Origin: Jiangella ureilytica | GTDB lineage: Bacteria; Actinomycetota; Actinomycetes; Jiangellales; Jiangellaceae | Reading direction: 5' to 3' | Assembly: GCF_004348545.1 (NCBI RefSeq) | Contig: NZ_SMKL01000057.1 | Coordinates: 1-40,893 of the forward strand | Length of the DNA stretch: 40,893 bases | Shown here: in pieces, positions 27,462 through 34,610 of the stretch | Layout of the letters: each line of letters opens with the position of its first letter | How positions within the stretch are numbered: position 1 is the stretch's first letter | Notes under the pieces: generated by a model | Database searches by the model: none | Told to the model about the DNA's origin: nothing | What the model saw: only the letters and a program-made list of their open reading frames with translations | Program-made: the position numbers and the translations under genes

Positions 27462-28477
27462 GAAGCCTCGGTGACGAGGTCGGCGAAGGCGCGCCCCGTC
27501 GTGCGCGCGAGGATGTAGGCGCGCCGCGCCCAGTCGGGGTCGGCACCGGCCAGGCCGCACGAAGGAGTGACGACGGTGCGGGCGGCCATGTCCGCCGGGC
27601 TCTGGTCGAGCCGCCGCCACAGGCCGACGATCCGCTGGGCGAGCTCGCGGTCCGACGGCGGCGTCGACGGGCGCAGGGAGGGGACGATGCCGGGCCAGAG
27701 CGCCAGCCCAGCGTCCACCGCCTCGGCCAGCGGCTCCAGATCCGCGGCGCCCAACACCCCCACGTCCAGCGAGACCGCCACCGCTCCGGCGGACCGTACG
27801 ACCCCGATCGGCACCGACGGCGCGCAGCAGTGCACCACCACCGGCACCCCGGCCCCCGACACGGCCGTCACCACCGACGACAACAGCGCAACCGCCTCCG
27901 GCGTGTCCACCGCCCGCACCCGCCCGAACCCGCTCACGGTCGGGATCGAGCCGGCCAGGACGGCGGGCAGCGAGGGTTCGTCGAGCTGGAGGACGACGGA
28001 CGCGCCCGGCACCCGCCGGGCCACCTCGGCCACGAAGTCCGCGACCCCTTCGGCCAGCGACGCCGCCACATCCCGCCGCGCGCCGCCGTCGGACACCAGA
28101 GCACCGCCCCGGTTCAGTTCCACCGACGCCGCCAGCGTGAGCGGCCCCGCCACCTGCACCTTCAGCGGCCCCTGGTAGCCGTAGGCCGCGATCTCCAGCG
28201 CATCGACATCAGCCCCGAGGAACGATGCCGCCCGCCGTTCGTCCGCCCCCGCCCGGTCGACCAGGCGCCAGCCGGCCGGCTGCAGGTCGACGTGCAGGTC
28301 GACCAGGAGCGACGCGGCCCGGCCGATCATGTCCGCGCCGACCCCGCGCGCCGGCAGCTCCGGCAGGTGCGGGAAGTCGGGCAGCTCGCCGACGGCGATG
28401 CGCGCGGCCTCGTCACGATCCGTCAGCGGCAGAGAACCCACACCTGTCGCCGTCGCCGGCCCCCACGAGAAGTCCAC
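27458..28477 (-). CDS. MetE C-terminal-like protein (cobalamin-independent methionine synthase family, Rv3015c-like)
   Basis: A 339-residue TIM-barrel protein. Family marks are TGVGSLPLTD at the start, GPLKVQVAGPLTLAAS, VVLQLDEPSLPAVLAG, VVVHCCAPSVP and VVTPSCGLAG near the end. It has the catalytic half only; the MetE N-terminal domain is absent and part of the zinc site differs from true MetE. Function in the methyl-transfer sense is unproven. M. tuberculosis has such a gene (Rv3015c) directly next to ligA. GTG 28477 follows TAGGGT by 8 nt, so leaderless; the extension to ATG 28633 runs out of frame through a LysR remnant and is rejected. Confidence 0.8.
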   Translation of the reverse strand: MDFSWGPATATGVGSLPLTDRDEAARIAVGELPDFPHLPELPARGVGADMIGRAASLLVDLHVDLQPAGWRLVDRAGADERRAASFLGADVDALEIAAYGYQGPLKVQVAGPLTLAASVELNRGGALVSDGGARRDVAASLAEGVADFVAEVARRVPGASVVLQLDEPSLPAVLAGSIPTVSGFGRVRAVDTPEAVALLSSVVTAVSGAGVPVVVHCCAPSVPIGVVRSAGAVAVSLDVGVLGAADLEPLAEAVDAGLALWPGIVPSLRPSTPPSDRELAQRIVGLWRRLDQSPADMAARTVVTPSCGLAGADPDWARRAYILARTTGRAFADLVTEAS

Positions 28478-28491
28478 GAGCGCCAACCCTA
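28478..28491 (-). promoter_or_regulatory. -10 element of leaderless metE-like gene
   Basis: TAGGGT (minus strand 28486-28491), 8 nt, GTG 28477. The hexamer overlaps the stop codon of the LysR remnant. Confidence 0.4.
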
Positions 28492-28625
28492 GGCGATCGC
28501 CCGCAGCAGCTCGATGAAGCGGCGCAGATGCCGGTCCGGCGGTGCAGCCGGTCGGCCGCCCGGCCGAAGTGGAGCTCCTCGGCGACGGCGACGAACGAGG
28601 CCAGCCAGCTGAGCCTGGGATCCAT
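28489..28625 (-). pseudogene. LysR-family regulator reduced to its two ends
   Basis: ATG 28625 begins MDPRLSWLASFVAVAEELHF and continues GRAADRLH, the typical first 28 residues of a LysR helix-turn-helix. A few codons later, in another frame, the sequence reads LRRFIELLRAIA and a TAG, like the last residues of a LysR effector domain. Some 250 residues between them are missing. It lies beside the broken sugar permease gene; LysR proteins often sit beside transport genes. Confidence 0.65.
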
Positions 28626-28688
28626 CGCGACATCTCTCACGCTCGGTCCGTGCACGGCAGGGCGCTTTCCGCGGCCGTCCGCGGCGAC

Positions 28689-28755
28689 GGACCGACGACC
28701 CGTGGAGGCCTCCGGCCACCAGTCGTCGCCGCTGTGCGCGCCCCTCGACTTGGGA
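28689..28755. repeat. Second dispersed repeat family, copy 2
   Basis: Partner of 18000-18067; begins with the same GGACCGACGACC. A self-complementary CCGCGG-CCGT-CCGCGG lies just before it (28668-28683). Confidence 0.4.
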
Positions 28756-28825
28756 CCCTCACCCTAGACGGAGGGCACGAACTCATCGTGAACGGCCGAC
28801 GGACGATCGGGCCCGAACGCGGGAC

Positions 28826-28865
28826 GATCGTTCAGGCCGCGGTCGCCGCCGGGACAGATCGTTCA
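28826..28865 (+). promoter_or_regulatory. Repeated GATCGTTCA sites upstream of permease remnant
   Basis: GATCGTTCA at 28826-28834 and 28857-28865, 31 bp (three helical turns) apart, with TAGCGT about 8 nt before the GTG at 28893. This looks like a retained operator and promoter of a gene that no longer works. Confidence 0.4.
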
Positions 28866-28892
28866 CGCCCGCGCTCTCTAGCGTCGCTGAAC

Positions 28893-29558
28893 GTGACCAA
28901 CGACCTGAACCCGTTCGCCGCCCCGCCGACACTGGAGCACTACCGCTCCGCGCTGGACGCCCTCCCCCTCGTGCGGCTGGTCCTCACACCGCCGTCATGT
29001 CCGCCGCCGTGGCGATGGGGCAGCTGGCCGTCGCCACACTGGCGGCGTACGGGCTGACGCAGTACCGCTTCCGCGCCAAGGGAGTGGCGTTCGCGCTGCT
29101 CATCGGCACCGCGCTGGTGCCACAGCAGGCGCTCGTCGTGCCGCACTACCTGCTCGTGTCGCGGCTCGGGCTGCTCGACTCCTACGCCGGACTGGTGCTG
29201 CCGCAGCTGGCGTCGTCCGCGCTGGCGGTGTTCCTGCTGCGCCAGCAGCTCGCGGCGTTCCCGGCCGAGCTGATCGAGCCGGCGAAGCTGGCCGGCGCCT
29301 CCGATCGGCTGATCCTGCTGCGCATCGTCGTCCCGAACCTGCGGCCGTGCTGGCCGCCGTCGGCATCGTCGTGTTCACCCAGACCTGGAACGAGTACCTG
29401 TGGCCCCCTGCTGGCGACCAGCGGGACGTCACGGGCGACGGTGCAGGTGGGGTCCCCTGATGGCCGCCGCTTCGCTGGTGGCGGCGCCGCTGGTCGTCGC
29501 GTACGCGCTGGCCCAGCGCCGGGTGACCGACGCGTTCCTGCGCTCCGGACTCGGCTGA
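28893..29558 (+). pseudogene. Carbohydrate ABC transporter permease (MalG/UgpE type), multiply broken
   Basis: Pieces in order match a sugar permease but in changing frames. They are LNPFAAPPTLEHYRSALDAL; then AVAMGQLAVATLAAYGLTQY, FALLIGTALVPQQALVVPHY and the EAA-like loop EPAKLAGASDRLILLRIVVPN; then VLAAVGIVVFTQTWNEYLWP; then PLLATSGTSRATVQVG; then MAAASLVAAPLVVAYALAQR, VTDAFLRSGLG and a stop. At least three frameshifts or small deletions separate them, and the first membrane helix is missing at the start. No sibling permease, ATPase or binding protein is nearby, so this is a solitary relic. Confidence 0.8.
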
Positions 29559-29578
29559 GCCGACGAGGGGTCGCGGCA

Positions 29579-29788
29579 TCAGTCCGAGATCACGCCGACC
29601 GACGACTGCCGCGCCAGTGCGCCGCGCTGCAAGTCGTCGGCCATGGCGTCGAGAGCGCCGAGCGCGATGCGCAGCGAGATCGCCCGCGACTGGTCGTCCA
29701 CCTCGGCGAGCAGCACGCCGAGGTCCAGCCCGGCGGCATGGATGCGTTGCAGCAGCCCATCGTCCGTTCGACCGACAGCAGGGTCCAC
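29579..29788 (-). CDS. Small hypothetical protein, 69 residues, next to GAF-ANTAR genes
   Basis: From GTG 29788 the product reads VDPAVGRTDDGLLQRIHAAG and is helical and acidic to the end (LAEVDDQSRAISLRIALGAL, DAMADDLQRGAL, then SSVGVISD). A GGGGGTGG lies 4-11 nt before the start. I do not recognise a family. Position and strand suggest it could belong with the GAF-ANTAR regulators, but 330 bp without a gene separate them. Confidence 0.45.
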   Translation of the reverse strand: MDPAVGRTDDGLLQRIHAAGLDLGVLLAEVDDQSRAISLRIALGALDAMADDLQRGALARQSSVGVISD

Positions 29789-30118
29789 CGTCCACCCCCG
29801 TCTCCGGCAAGCCGAGCCCCACCCGACCGGCACGCTCGCCGCCGGGCACGCCCCCTATCGGCCGGGTGCGACCCGGCTTGTGCCCGGCGGCGAGCGGCCG
29901 GAATGGGCCGGCCGCCTCTTCAGCCCGGCCGCGGCCGGAACCGCGACCGGTGCTGCCGCCGAGGTCCAGGGCGACGTTCGTCAGTGCGGCCGGGGCGGCG
30001 GCGCCTCACTCGCCGGCACCACGATCAGCACTGCTCGGGACGCTACGCCGCAGGTGGACCGGGGGTCAAGGGGCCGCTATGCGGCGGGTCAGCGCTCGGC
30101 CCGCCGCTACGCGGCGGG
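29789..30118. other. Intergenic stretch before GAF-ANTAR gene
   Basis: No gene is supported. It is very GC-rich, with many short GCCGGGC-type inverted repeats (for example GCCGGGTGCGACCCGGC near 29860), and it ends in a 30-bp tandem duplication described separately. Confidence 0.4.
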
Positions 30119-30131
30119 TCAGCGCTCGGCC
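30074..30131. repeat. 30-bp tandem duplication covering the end of the GAF-ANTAR gene
   Basis: Bases 30074-30101 and 30104-30131 are the same 28-mer (core GCGGCGGGTCAGCGCTCGGC) with one T/C difference, at a 30-bp period. The right copy includes the TGA of the GAF-ANTAR gene, so the left copy is a duplicated 3' end lying beyond the stop. Confidence 0.8.
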
Positions 30132-30847
30132 GGGCCCAGCTCGGTGATGCTCCCCCCGACCACGTCCTCGGCGACGTCGCGCAGCTTGGTGTTCGTCGAG
30201 CGCGCGTGGGCGCGCAGGACGGTGAACGCGTCGTCGACGCTGATGGCCAGCCGCTCGGCGAGCACGCCCTTGGCCTGCTCGATGATGATGCGGCTGTCGA
30301 GGGCGGACTGGAGCTGCCCGGCGACGGACTCGTACTGCCGGACGGCGCGCTCGTGCAGGATCCCGATGGTGGCGACGTCGGCCATGGCCTGGCCGAGCGC
30401 CAGCGACTCGCCGTCGAGGCGGCCGGTGGCAGTGCCGAAGAGGTTCATCGCCCCGATGACCACCTCGCGCAGCCGCATGGGCAGGGCGTGCACCGAGGTG
30501 AAGCCGGCCTCGCGCGCGGCGGGCGCGAACCGCGGCCAGCGGGCGTCGCCGTCGGCCGCGAGATCCTCCTCGGACACCGGCGCCCCGGTGCGGTAGGAGT
30601 CGAGGCACGGACCCTCGTCGTTCTGCAGCTGCGACAGCTCGAGGATGCGGGCCTCCTCGGTGGAGGCGGCGACGAGGTTGAGCGTGCCGTGGTGGTCGAC
30701 CAGCACCACGCCGCAGGCCGTGACGTCGAGGAGCTCCACCACCCGGTGCGCGAGCAGGTCCAGCAGGCCGATGACGTCGTAGTCGTCGACCAGGGTGTCG
30801 GCCAGCTCCACGAACGTCTCACGGACCCGCCGGTCGGTGATGTTCAT
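30119..30847 (-). CDS. GAF-ANTAR transcription antitermination regulator 1
   Basis: A 242-residue protein. The GAF domain spans about 15-165 (LLDVTACGVVLVDHHGTLNLVAAS, QNDEGPCLDSYRTGAPV, VHALPMRLREVVIGAMNLFG). A C-terminal ANTAR RNA-binding domain follows (LQSALDSRIIIEQAKGVLAERL, DDAFTVLRAHARS). ANTAR proteins bind paired hairpins in nascent RNA and prevent termination. The GAF part would sense a small ligand. ATG 30847 is preceded by GAGGACGAGGA. It lies 36 bp after the second GAF-ANTAR gene on the same strand, so the two may be one operon. Confidence 0.9.
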   Translation of the reverse strand: MNITDRRVRETFVELADTLVDDYDVIGLLDLLAHRVVELLDVTACGVVLVDHHGTLNLVAASTEEARILELSQLQNDEGPCLDSYRTGAPVSEEDLAADGDARWPRFAPAAREAGFTSVHALPMRLREVVIGAMNLFGTATGRLDGESLALGQAMADVATIGILHERAVRQYESVAGQLQSALDSRIIIEQAKGVLAERLAISVDDAFTVLRAHARSTNTKLRDVAEDVVGGSITELGPAER

Positions 30848-30883
30848 TCCTCGTCCTCCGTCTCCGGCTCGTTCGGAGGCGGG

Positions 30884-31639
30884 TCAGTCGATCCCTGCCC
30901 CTGTGCCGTCAATCGTGCCGTAAACCTCCGGTACGAACCGCAGCCGTCGCGCGACGACGTCGGCTGCCACGTCGGCCAGCCGCCGGTCGTGGACGTAGGC
31001 GTACGCGCGCAGCCTGACCAGGGCTTCGCCGATGCCCACACCGAGCTGGACGCTGACCATGCCGGCCGCTTGGTGCACCTCGGCCCGCCGCTCGGGCAGC
31101 AGGTCCCTGCCCTCGCGCGGCGCGCCGCCGGCCACGTGGCCCCGTTCGTCGAGCACCAGGACGAGGACGGCATCCGCGTAGGCTAGCGCGGTCGTCAGAC
31201 GTTTCGCCCCGAGGTCCCCCGCAGCGGCGCGGTAGACGTCGAGGACGCCGATACGGGCGGCCCCCGCGGCGACCGGGAGCGCGAACAGCGCGCGGACGCC
31301 GTGGTGCATCGCGGCAGGCGCGAACACCGGCCACCGGCGCACGGCCTCGGGGCCGGCGAGATCGGGAACGAGGACCGGCCCCTCGCCCGACGCGGCGTCG
31401 ATGCCGGGGCCCTGGCCGAGGGTGAACTGGAGCTCCTCGAGCTCGTCACAGTGGTCGCCGATCGCCAGGACCGGTTCGCGACTGCCCGACGCACCCATCA
31501 TGGACAGCCCGCACCCCGCCGCGTCGACGGCCGCCGCACAGGCTTCCAGCACATGGCGCACCGACGGTTCCACACCCTCGGCCCGCGCTCGCTCGAAGAT
31601 CGCCGCCCAGACGCGATCCGCGTGTCGCTCAGCGGACAA
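30884..31639 (-). CDS. GAF-ANTAR regulator 2, start uncertain
   Basis: A 251-residue paralogue of the gene downstream. The GAF domain shows LEACAAAVDAAGCGLSMMG, LQFTLGQGPGIDAASGEGPV and VRALFALPVAAGAARIGVLD. The ANTAR domain shows ERRAEVHQAAGMVSVQLGVG and LVRLRAYAYVHDRRLADVA. The only start close to the domain in frame is TTG 31639, without a good ribosome site. A strong GGGGAGGAGAGA instead precedes GTG 31661 in another frame, which encodes 12 codons (VESYGNAVPVVR) and stops at a TGA overlapping the TTG region. Either the gene is translationally coupled to this leader, or a frameshift lies near its start. Confidence 0.75.
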   Translation of the reverse strand: MSAERHADRVWAAIFERARAEGVEPSVRHVLEACAAAVDAAGCGLSMMGASGSREPVLAIGDHCDELEELQFTLGQGPGIDAASGEGPVLVPDLAGPEAVRRWPVFAPAAMHHGVRALFALPVAAGAARIGVLDVYRAAAGDLGAKRLTTALAYADAVLVLVLDERGHVAGGAPREGRDLLPERRAEVHQAAGMVSVQLGVGIGEALVRLRAYAYVHDRRLADVAADVVARRLRFVPEVYGTIDGTGAGID

Positions 31640-31752
31640 CCGGCACCGCGTTTCCGTACGACTCCACCGTCTCTCCTCCCCGTGACCGGCCCATGCTGGC
31701 AGGCCGGCCCCCTGGATTCCAGTGCCTACCGACGCTGTATCGATCGCGTCGC

Positions 31753-31765
31753 TAGGCTCGGCGGC
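31753..31765 (+). promoter_or_regulatory. -10 element of leaderless VIT gene
   Basis: TAGGCT (31753-31758), 7 nt, ATG 31766; no ribosome-binding site. Confidence 0.5.
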
Positions 31766-32488
31766 ATGGCCGAGGCGACCGCGCCGCACGACGGCGAGCA
31801 GCACCATCACGGGCGGCTGGCCGGTCGGCTCAACTGGCTGCGCGCCGGGGTGCTGGGCGCCAACGACGGCATCATCTCCACCGCCGGCCTGGTGGTCGGC
31901 GTCGCCGGCGCGACCACCGACCGCGACTGGCTGCTGCTCACGGGACTGGCCGGGCTGGTCGCCGGCGCGTTCTCGATGGCCGGCGGCGAGTACACGTCCG
32001 TCAGCGCCCAGCGCGACACCGAGCAGGCGGCGCTGGCCCAGGAGCGGTGGGAGCTGGAGCACCTGCCGGGCGAGGAGCTGACCGAGCTCGCGCAGATCTA
32101 CGAGCAGAAGGGCCTCTCGCCCGCGCTCGCGGCCCAGGTCGCACGGGAGCTGACGGCCGAGGACGCGCTGGCCGCGCACGCCGAGGCTGAGCTCGGCATC
32201 GACGCCGACGAGCACACCAGCCCGTGGCAGGCGGCGTTCTCGTCGTTCGTGTCGTTCGCGCTGGGCGCGGCGCTGCCGCTGCTGGCCATCGTGCTGCCGC
32301 CGCCGACGGCGCGCGTGCCGGTGACTATGGCGACGGTCGTGCTGGCACTGGCCCTGACGGGGTACGCGGGGGCACGGCTGGGTGGCGGGCGGCGTTCGCG
32401 TGCGGCCGCCCGGGCGGTGGTCGTCGGCCTGCTCACCATGGCGGTCGCGTACGCCGTCGGCTCCGCCCTCGGCGTCAGCGTGTCCTGA
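31766..32488 (+). CDS. VIT1/CCC1-family metal (Fe/Mn) transporter
   Basis: A 240-residue membrane protein. A His-rich N-terminus (DGEQHHHGRLAGR) leads to the family signature GANDGIISTAGLVVGVAGA. Helix two contains AGAFSMAGGEYTSVSAQRDTE, then a Glu-rich cytosolic metal-binding loop follows (QAALAQERWELEHLPGEELTELAQIYEQ and beyond), then FSSFVSFALGAALPLLAI and two closing helices. Members export iron or manganese. There is no nearby Fur or MntR site that I can identify. The gene faces away from the GAF-ANTAR pair. Confidence 0.92.
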   Translation: MAEATAPHDGEQHHHGRLAGRLNWLRAGVLGANDGIISTAGLVVGVAGATTDRDWLLLTGLAGLVAGAFSMAGGEYTSVSAQRDTEQAALAQERWELEHLPGEELTELAQIYEQKGLSPALAAQVARELTAEDALAAHAEAELGIDADEHTSPWQAAFSSFVSFALGAALPLLAIVLPPPTARVPVTMATVVLALALTGYAGARLGGGRRSRAAARAVVVGLLTMAVAYAVGSALGVSVS

Positions 32489-32506
32489 CCACGCTCTGCC
32501 GCCGCG

Positions 32507-32829
32507 CCCGTGTTCACCGCTGGGGCCCGTCTCCACTGCTGGGGCCCGTCTTCACTGCTGGGGCCCGCCCTCACTGCTGGGGCCCGTCCTCACCACCGCC
32601 GCCCGTCCTCACCACCGCGGCCCGTCCTCACTCCCACGGCCCGTCCTCACCACCGCCGCCCGTCCTCACTCCCGCGGCCCGTCCTCACTCCCGCGGCCCG
32701 TCCTCACTGCTGGGGCTCGTCTTCACTGCCGCGAACCGGCTTCTGCGCGTTCTCGGGCGGTCAGAAGACGGTTCGCGGAAGTGAAGACGACCTTCGCGAC
32801 TGAAGACACCCGGCAGCAGTGAGGACGGC
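32507..32829. repeat. Inverted array of 19-bp tandem repeats with a 28-bp hairpin at the turn
   Basis: Twelve head-to-tail 19-bp units run from 32507 to 32734 (consensus CCCGTCNTCACTGCTGGGG; units 5-10 vary the last eight bases). After a degenerate centre (32735-32753) the same unit appears four times in opposite orientation: GAAGAC or GAGGAC at 32764, 32783, 32802 and 32821, exactly 19 bp apart. Bases 32718-32745 pair with 32762-32789 with 26 of 28 matches. Because 19 is not a multiple of three and the units lack stops, open frames run through in all phases; none looks like a gene. It lies between the VIT and tetR genes. Confidence 0.9.
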
Positions 32830-32887
32830 CGGCGGTGTCGACGTCGAGCCGTTCTCGGTCGCGGCGAGTGACGTCGGTCGCATCGTA

Positions 32888-32925
32888 TTGACAGTGGCAC
32901 GAACGGTCGTGCTATTTTCACTCTC
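32888..32925 (+). promoter_or_regulatory. tetR promoter with palindromic operator
   Basis: TTGACA (32888-32893) and TATTTT (32913-32918) form the promoter with a 19-bp spacer; shifting the -10 to GCTATT gives 17. GTG 32926 follows the -10 by 7 nt, so leaderless. GCACGA-ACGG-TCGTGC (32897-32912) is an inverted repeat filling the spacer, a likely autoregulatory TetR operator. Confidence 0.7.
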
Positions 32926-33690
32926 GTGACCAAGGGCGCCGAGACCCGGCAGGCCATCCTCCGCAAGGGAGTCGAGACGGCCTATCGCGTCGGCCTGGGC
33001 GGGCTCACCATCGGCGCGCTCGCCGCCGCCACCGACATGTCGAAGAGCGGCCTGTTCGCGCACTTCCGGTCCAAGGAACTGCTGCAGATGGAGGTCCTGC
33101 GCGAGGCCCGGACCGAGTTCGTCGACGCCGTCATCCGGCCCGCCGTCCTGGCGCCGCGCGGCGAGCCCCGGGTCCGCGAGCTGTTCGAGCGCTGGGTCGT
33201 GTGCGGCCGCACCCGCATGCCGGGCGGGTGCCTGTTCGTCAAGGCCTCCGCCGAGCTCGACGAGCAGGACGGCCCGGTGCGCGACCAGCTGGTCCGCGAC
33301 CACCTCGACCTCTACGACTCCTGCGCGCGCATGTTCGCCACCGGCATCGCCGAGGGCCACTTCCGCGAGGACGCCGACCCCATGCAGTTCGCCGCCGACC
33401 TCGACGGCATCATGCTCGGTTTCTACCACGCCCACCGCCTGCTCGAGGACGCGCAGGCCGAGGCTCGGGCCCGGCACGCGTTCGAGCGGCTCATCGCCGA
33501 CGCACGCGTCCCCGCGGGCGCGACGGCGGCACCCGCCGCTCCGCCCGCCGGCGCGACGACGGCACCCGCCGCGCCACCCGCCGGCGCGACGACGGCACCC
33601 GCCGCGCCACCCGCCGGCGCGACGACGGCACCCGCCGCGCCGCCCGCCGCCGCTCCGCCCACACCCGCATCCGCCGCCTCACCCGCGTAA
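32926..33690 (+). CDS. TetR-family transcriptional regulator with Pro/Ala repeat tail
   Basis: A 254-residue protein. The helix-turn-helix is at residues 5-50 (RQAILRKGVETAYRVGLGGL, TIGALAAATDMSKSGLFAHF, RSKELLQ). The ligand domain includes FERWVVCGRTRMPGGCLFVKASAEL and FAADLDGIMLGFYHAHRLLE, close to the YxiL/FabR-like TetR group. From about residue 190 a tail of four 11-residue repeats (GATTAPAAPPA) ends the protein. It probably represses itself and the hydrolase 23 bp downstream. The tail is unusual for TetR and may be a recent expansion. Confidence 0.88.
   Translation: MTKGAETRQAILRKGVETAYRVGLGGLTIGALAAATDMSKSGLFAHFRSKELLQMEVLREARTEFVDAVIRPAVLAPRGEPRVRELFERWVVCGRTRMPGGCLFVKASAELDEQDGPVRDQLVRDHLDLYDSCARMFATGIAEGHFREDADPMQFAADLDGIMLGFYHAHRLLEDAQAEARARHAFERLIADARVPAGATAAPAAPPAGATTAPAAPPAGATTAPAAPPAGATTAPAAPPAAAPPTPASAASPA
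33511..33642. repeat. 33-bp tandem repeats in the tetR 3' end
   Basis: Four 33-bp units (33511, 33544, 33577, 33610); the last three are nearly identical. Being in multiples of three, they keep the frame and encode the Ala/Pro/Thr tail. Confidence 0.85.
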
Positions 33691-33713
33691 CCACCCGTCC
33701 GAAGGGACCGGCC

Positions 33714-34610
33714 ATGACCACCACGACCACGACCACGTCCTCGCCGCAGAATCGCACGATCGTTCGTGCTGGAACGAAGCTCCGTGCGATCCGGGTCGCG
33801 TTCCGGGCCCTCGAGCGGGTCGCGCCGGGCATCGGCGCGCGCTGGGCGACGACCCTGTGGTGCACGCTGCCGAACACCGGCGGCCGCCGTCGCGACGAGC
33901 GGCCCCGGCCGGGTGAGCGCAGCACGCTCACGCTTGCCGACGGGCGGGTCGTCGCGGTCGAGAGCTGGGGGTTCGGCCCGCCGGTCTACCTGATGCACGG
34001 CTGGGGCGGCTGGCGCGGGCAGCTCGGCGCGTTCGTCCAGCCGCTGGTCGACGCCGGCCGCCGGGTGGTCGCCGTCGACGCTCCGAGCCACGGCGACTCC
34101 GGCCCGGGCCGGCTCGGCCGCGGCAGGGCCACCGGCGTCGAGTTCACCGAGGCGCTGGCCGCGGCCGCCGGCAAGCACGGCAAACCGGCCGCCGTCGTCG
34201 CCCACTCGCTCGGCGGCGCGGCCGCGGCGGTCGCCGTCCTCGACGGGCTGCCCGCGGCAAAGCTGGCGCTGGTCGCGCCGAGCACGCGGCTCAGCGAAGG
34301 GCTGGCGGCGTTCCAGCGCACCGTCGGCTTCGGCGAGCGGACCCGCACCCGCATGCTGACCCGCATGGAGGGACTGGCCGGCCGCCCGCTGGCCGACTAC
34401 GACGTCATCGGACTCGCCCGCCGGGTCGAGCTGCCGCCCACCCTCGTCGTGCACGACCGCAACGACAAGGAGGTCCCCTACGACGACGGCGCGGAGCTCG
34501 CGGCCACCTGGCCGGAGGCCGAGCTGGCGACCACCGAGGGGCTGGGGCACCAGCGCATCCTGCGCGACCCCGCGGTGATCGACGTGGTCGTCGACTACGT
34601 CACGCGCTGA
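33714..34610 (+). CDS. Alpha/beta hydrolase
   Basis: A 298-residue enzyme. After a Thr-rich start (MTTTTTTTSS) and an amphipathic region, the hydrolase fold shows the oxyanion loop VYLMHGWGGWRGQ, VVAVDAPSHGDSG, the nucleophile elbow VAHSLGGAAAA, an acid in TLVVHDRNDKEVPY and the catalytic His in GLGHQRIL. The substrate is unknown. It is probably co-transcribed with tetR, with GAAGGGA as ribosome site. Its stop overlaps by 11 bp the end of the convergent ArsC-like gene. Confidence 0.88.
   Translation: MTTTTTTTSSPQNRTIVRAGTKLRAIRVAFRALERVAPGIGARWATTLWCTLPNTGGRRRDERPRPGERSTLTLADGRVVAVESWGFGPPVYLMHGWGGWRGQLGAFVQPLVDAGRRVVAVDAPSHGDSGPGRLGRGRATGVEFTEALAAAAGKHGKPAAVVAHSLGGAAAAVAVLDGLPAAKLALVAPSTRLSEGLAAFQRTVGFGERTRTRMLTRMEGLAGRPLADYDVIGLARRVELPPTLVVHDRNDKEVPYDDGAELAATWPEAELATTEGLGHQRILRDPAVIDVVVDYVTR

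Noticed and set aside
28413-28655. A small 80-codon gene containing the LysR start
   Set aside because: After residue 38 the product leaves the LysR pattern; the LysR tail lies in another frame, so a deleted remnant explains it better.
32507-32829. CRISPR array
   Set aside because: The 19-bp units are contiguous with no unique spacers, and no cas genes are present.
32224-33477. Several overlapping frames encoding HCWGP and SSPPPPVLTTAARP repeats
   Set aside because: They are produced by the 19-bp array, which is open in several phases. No start signals or family likeness.
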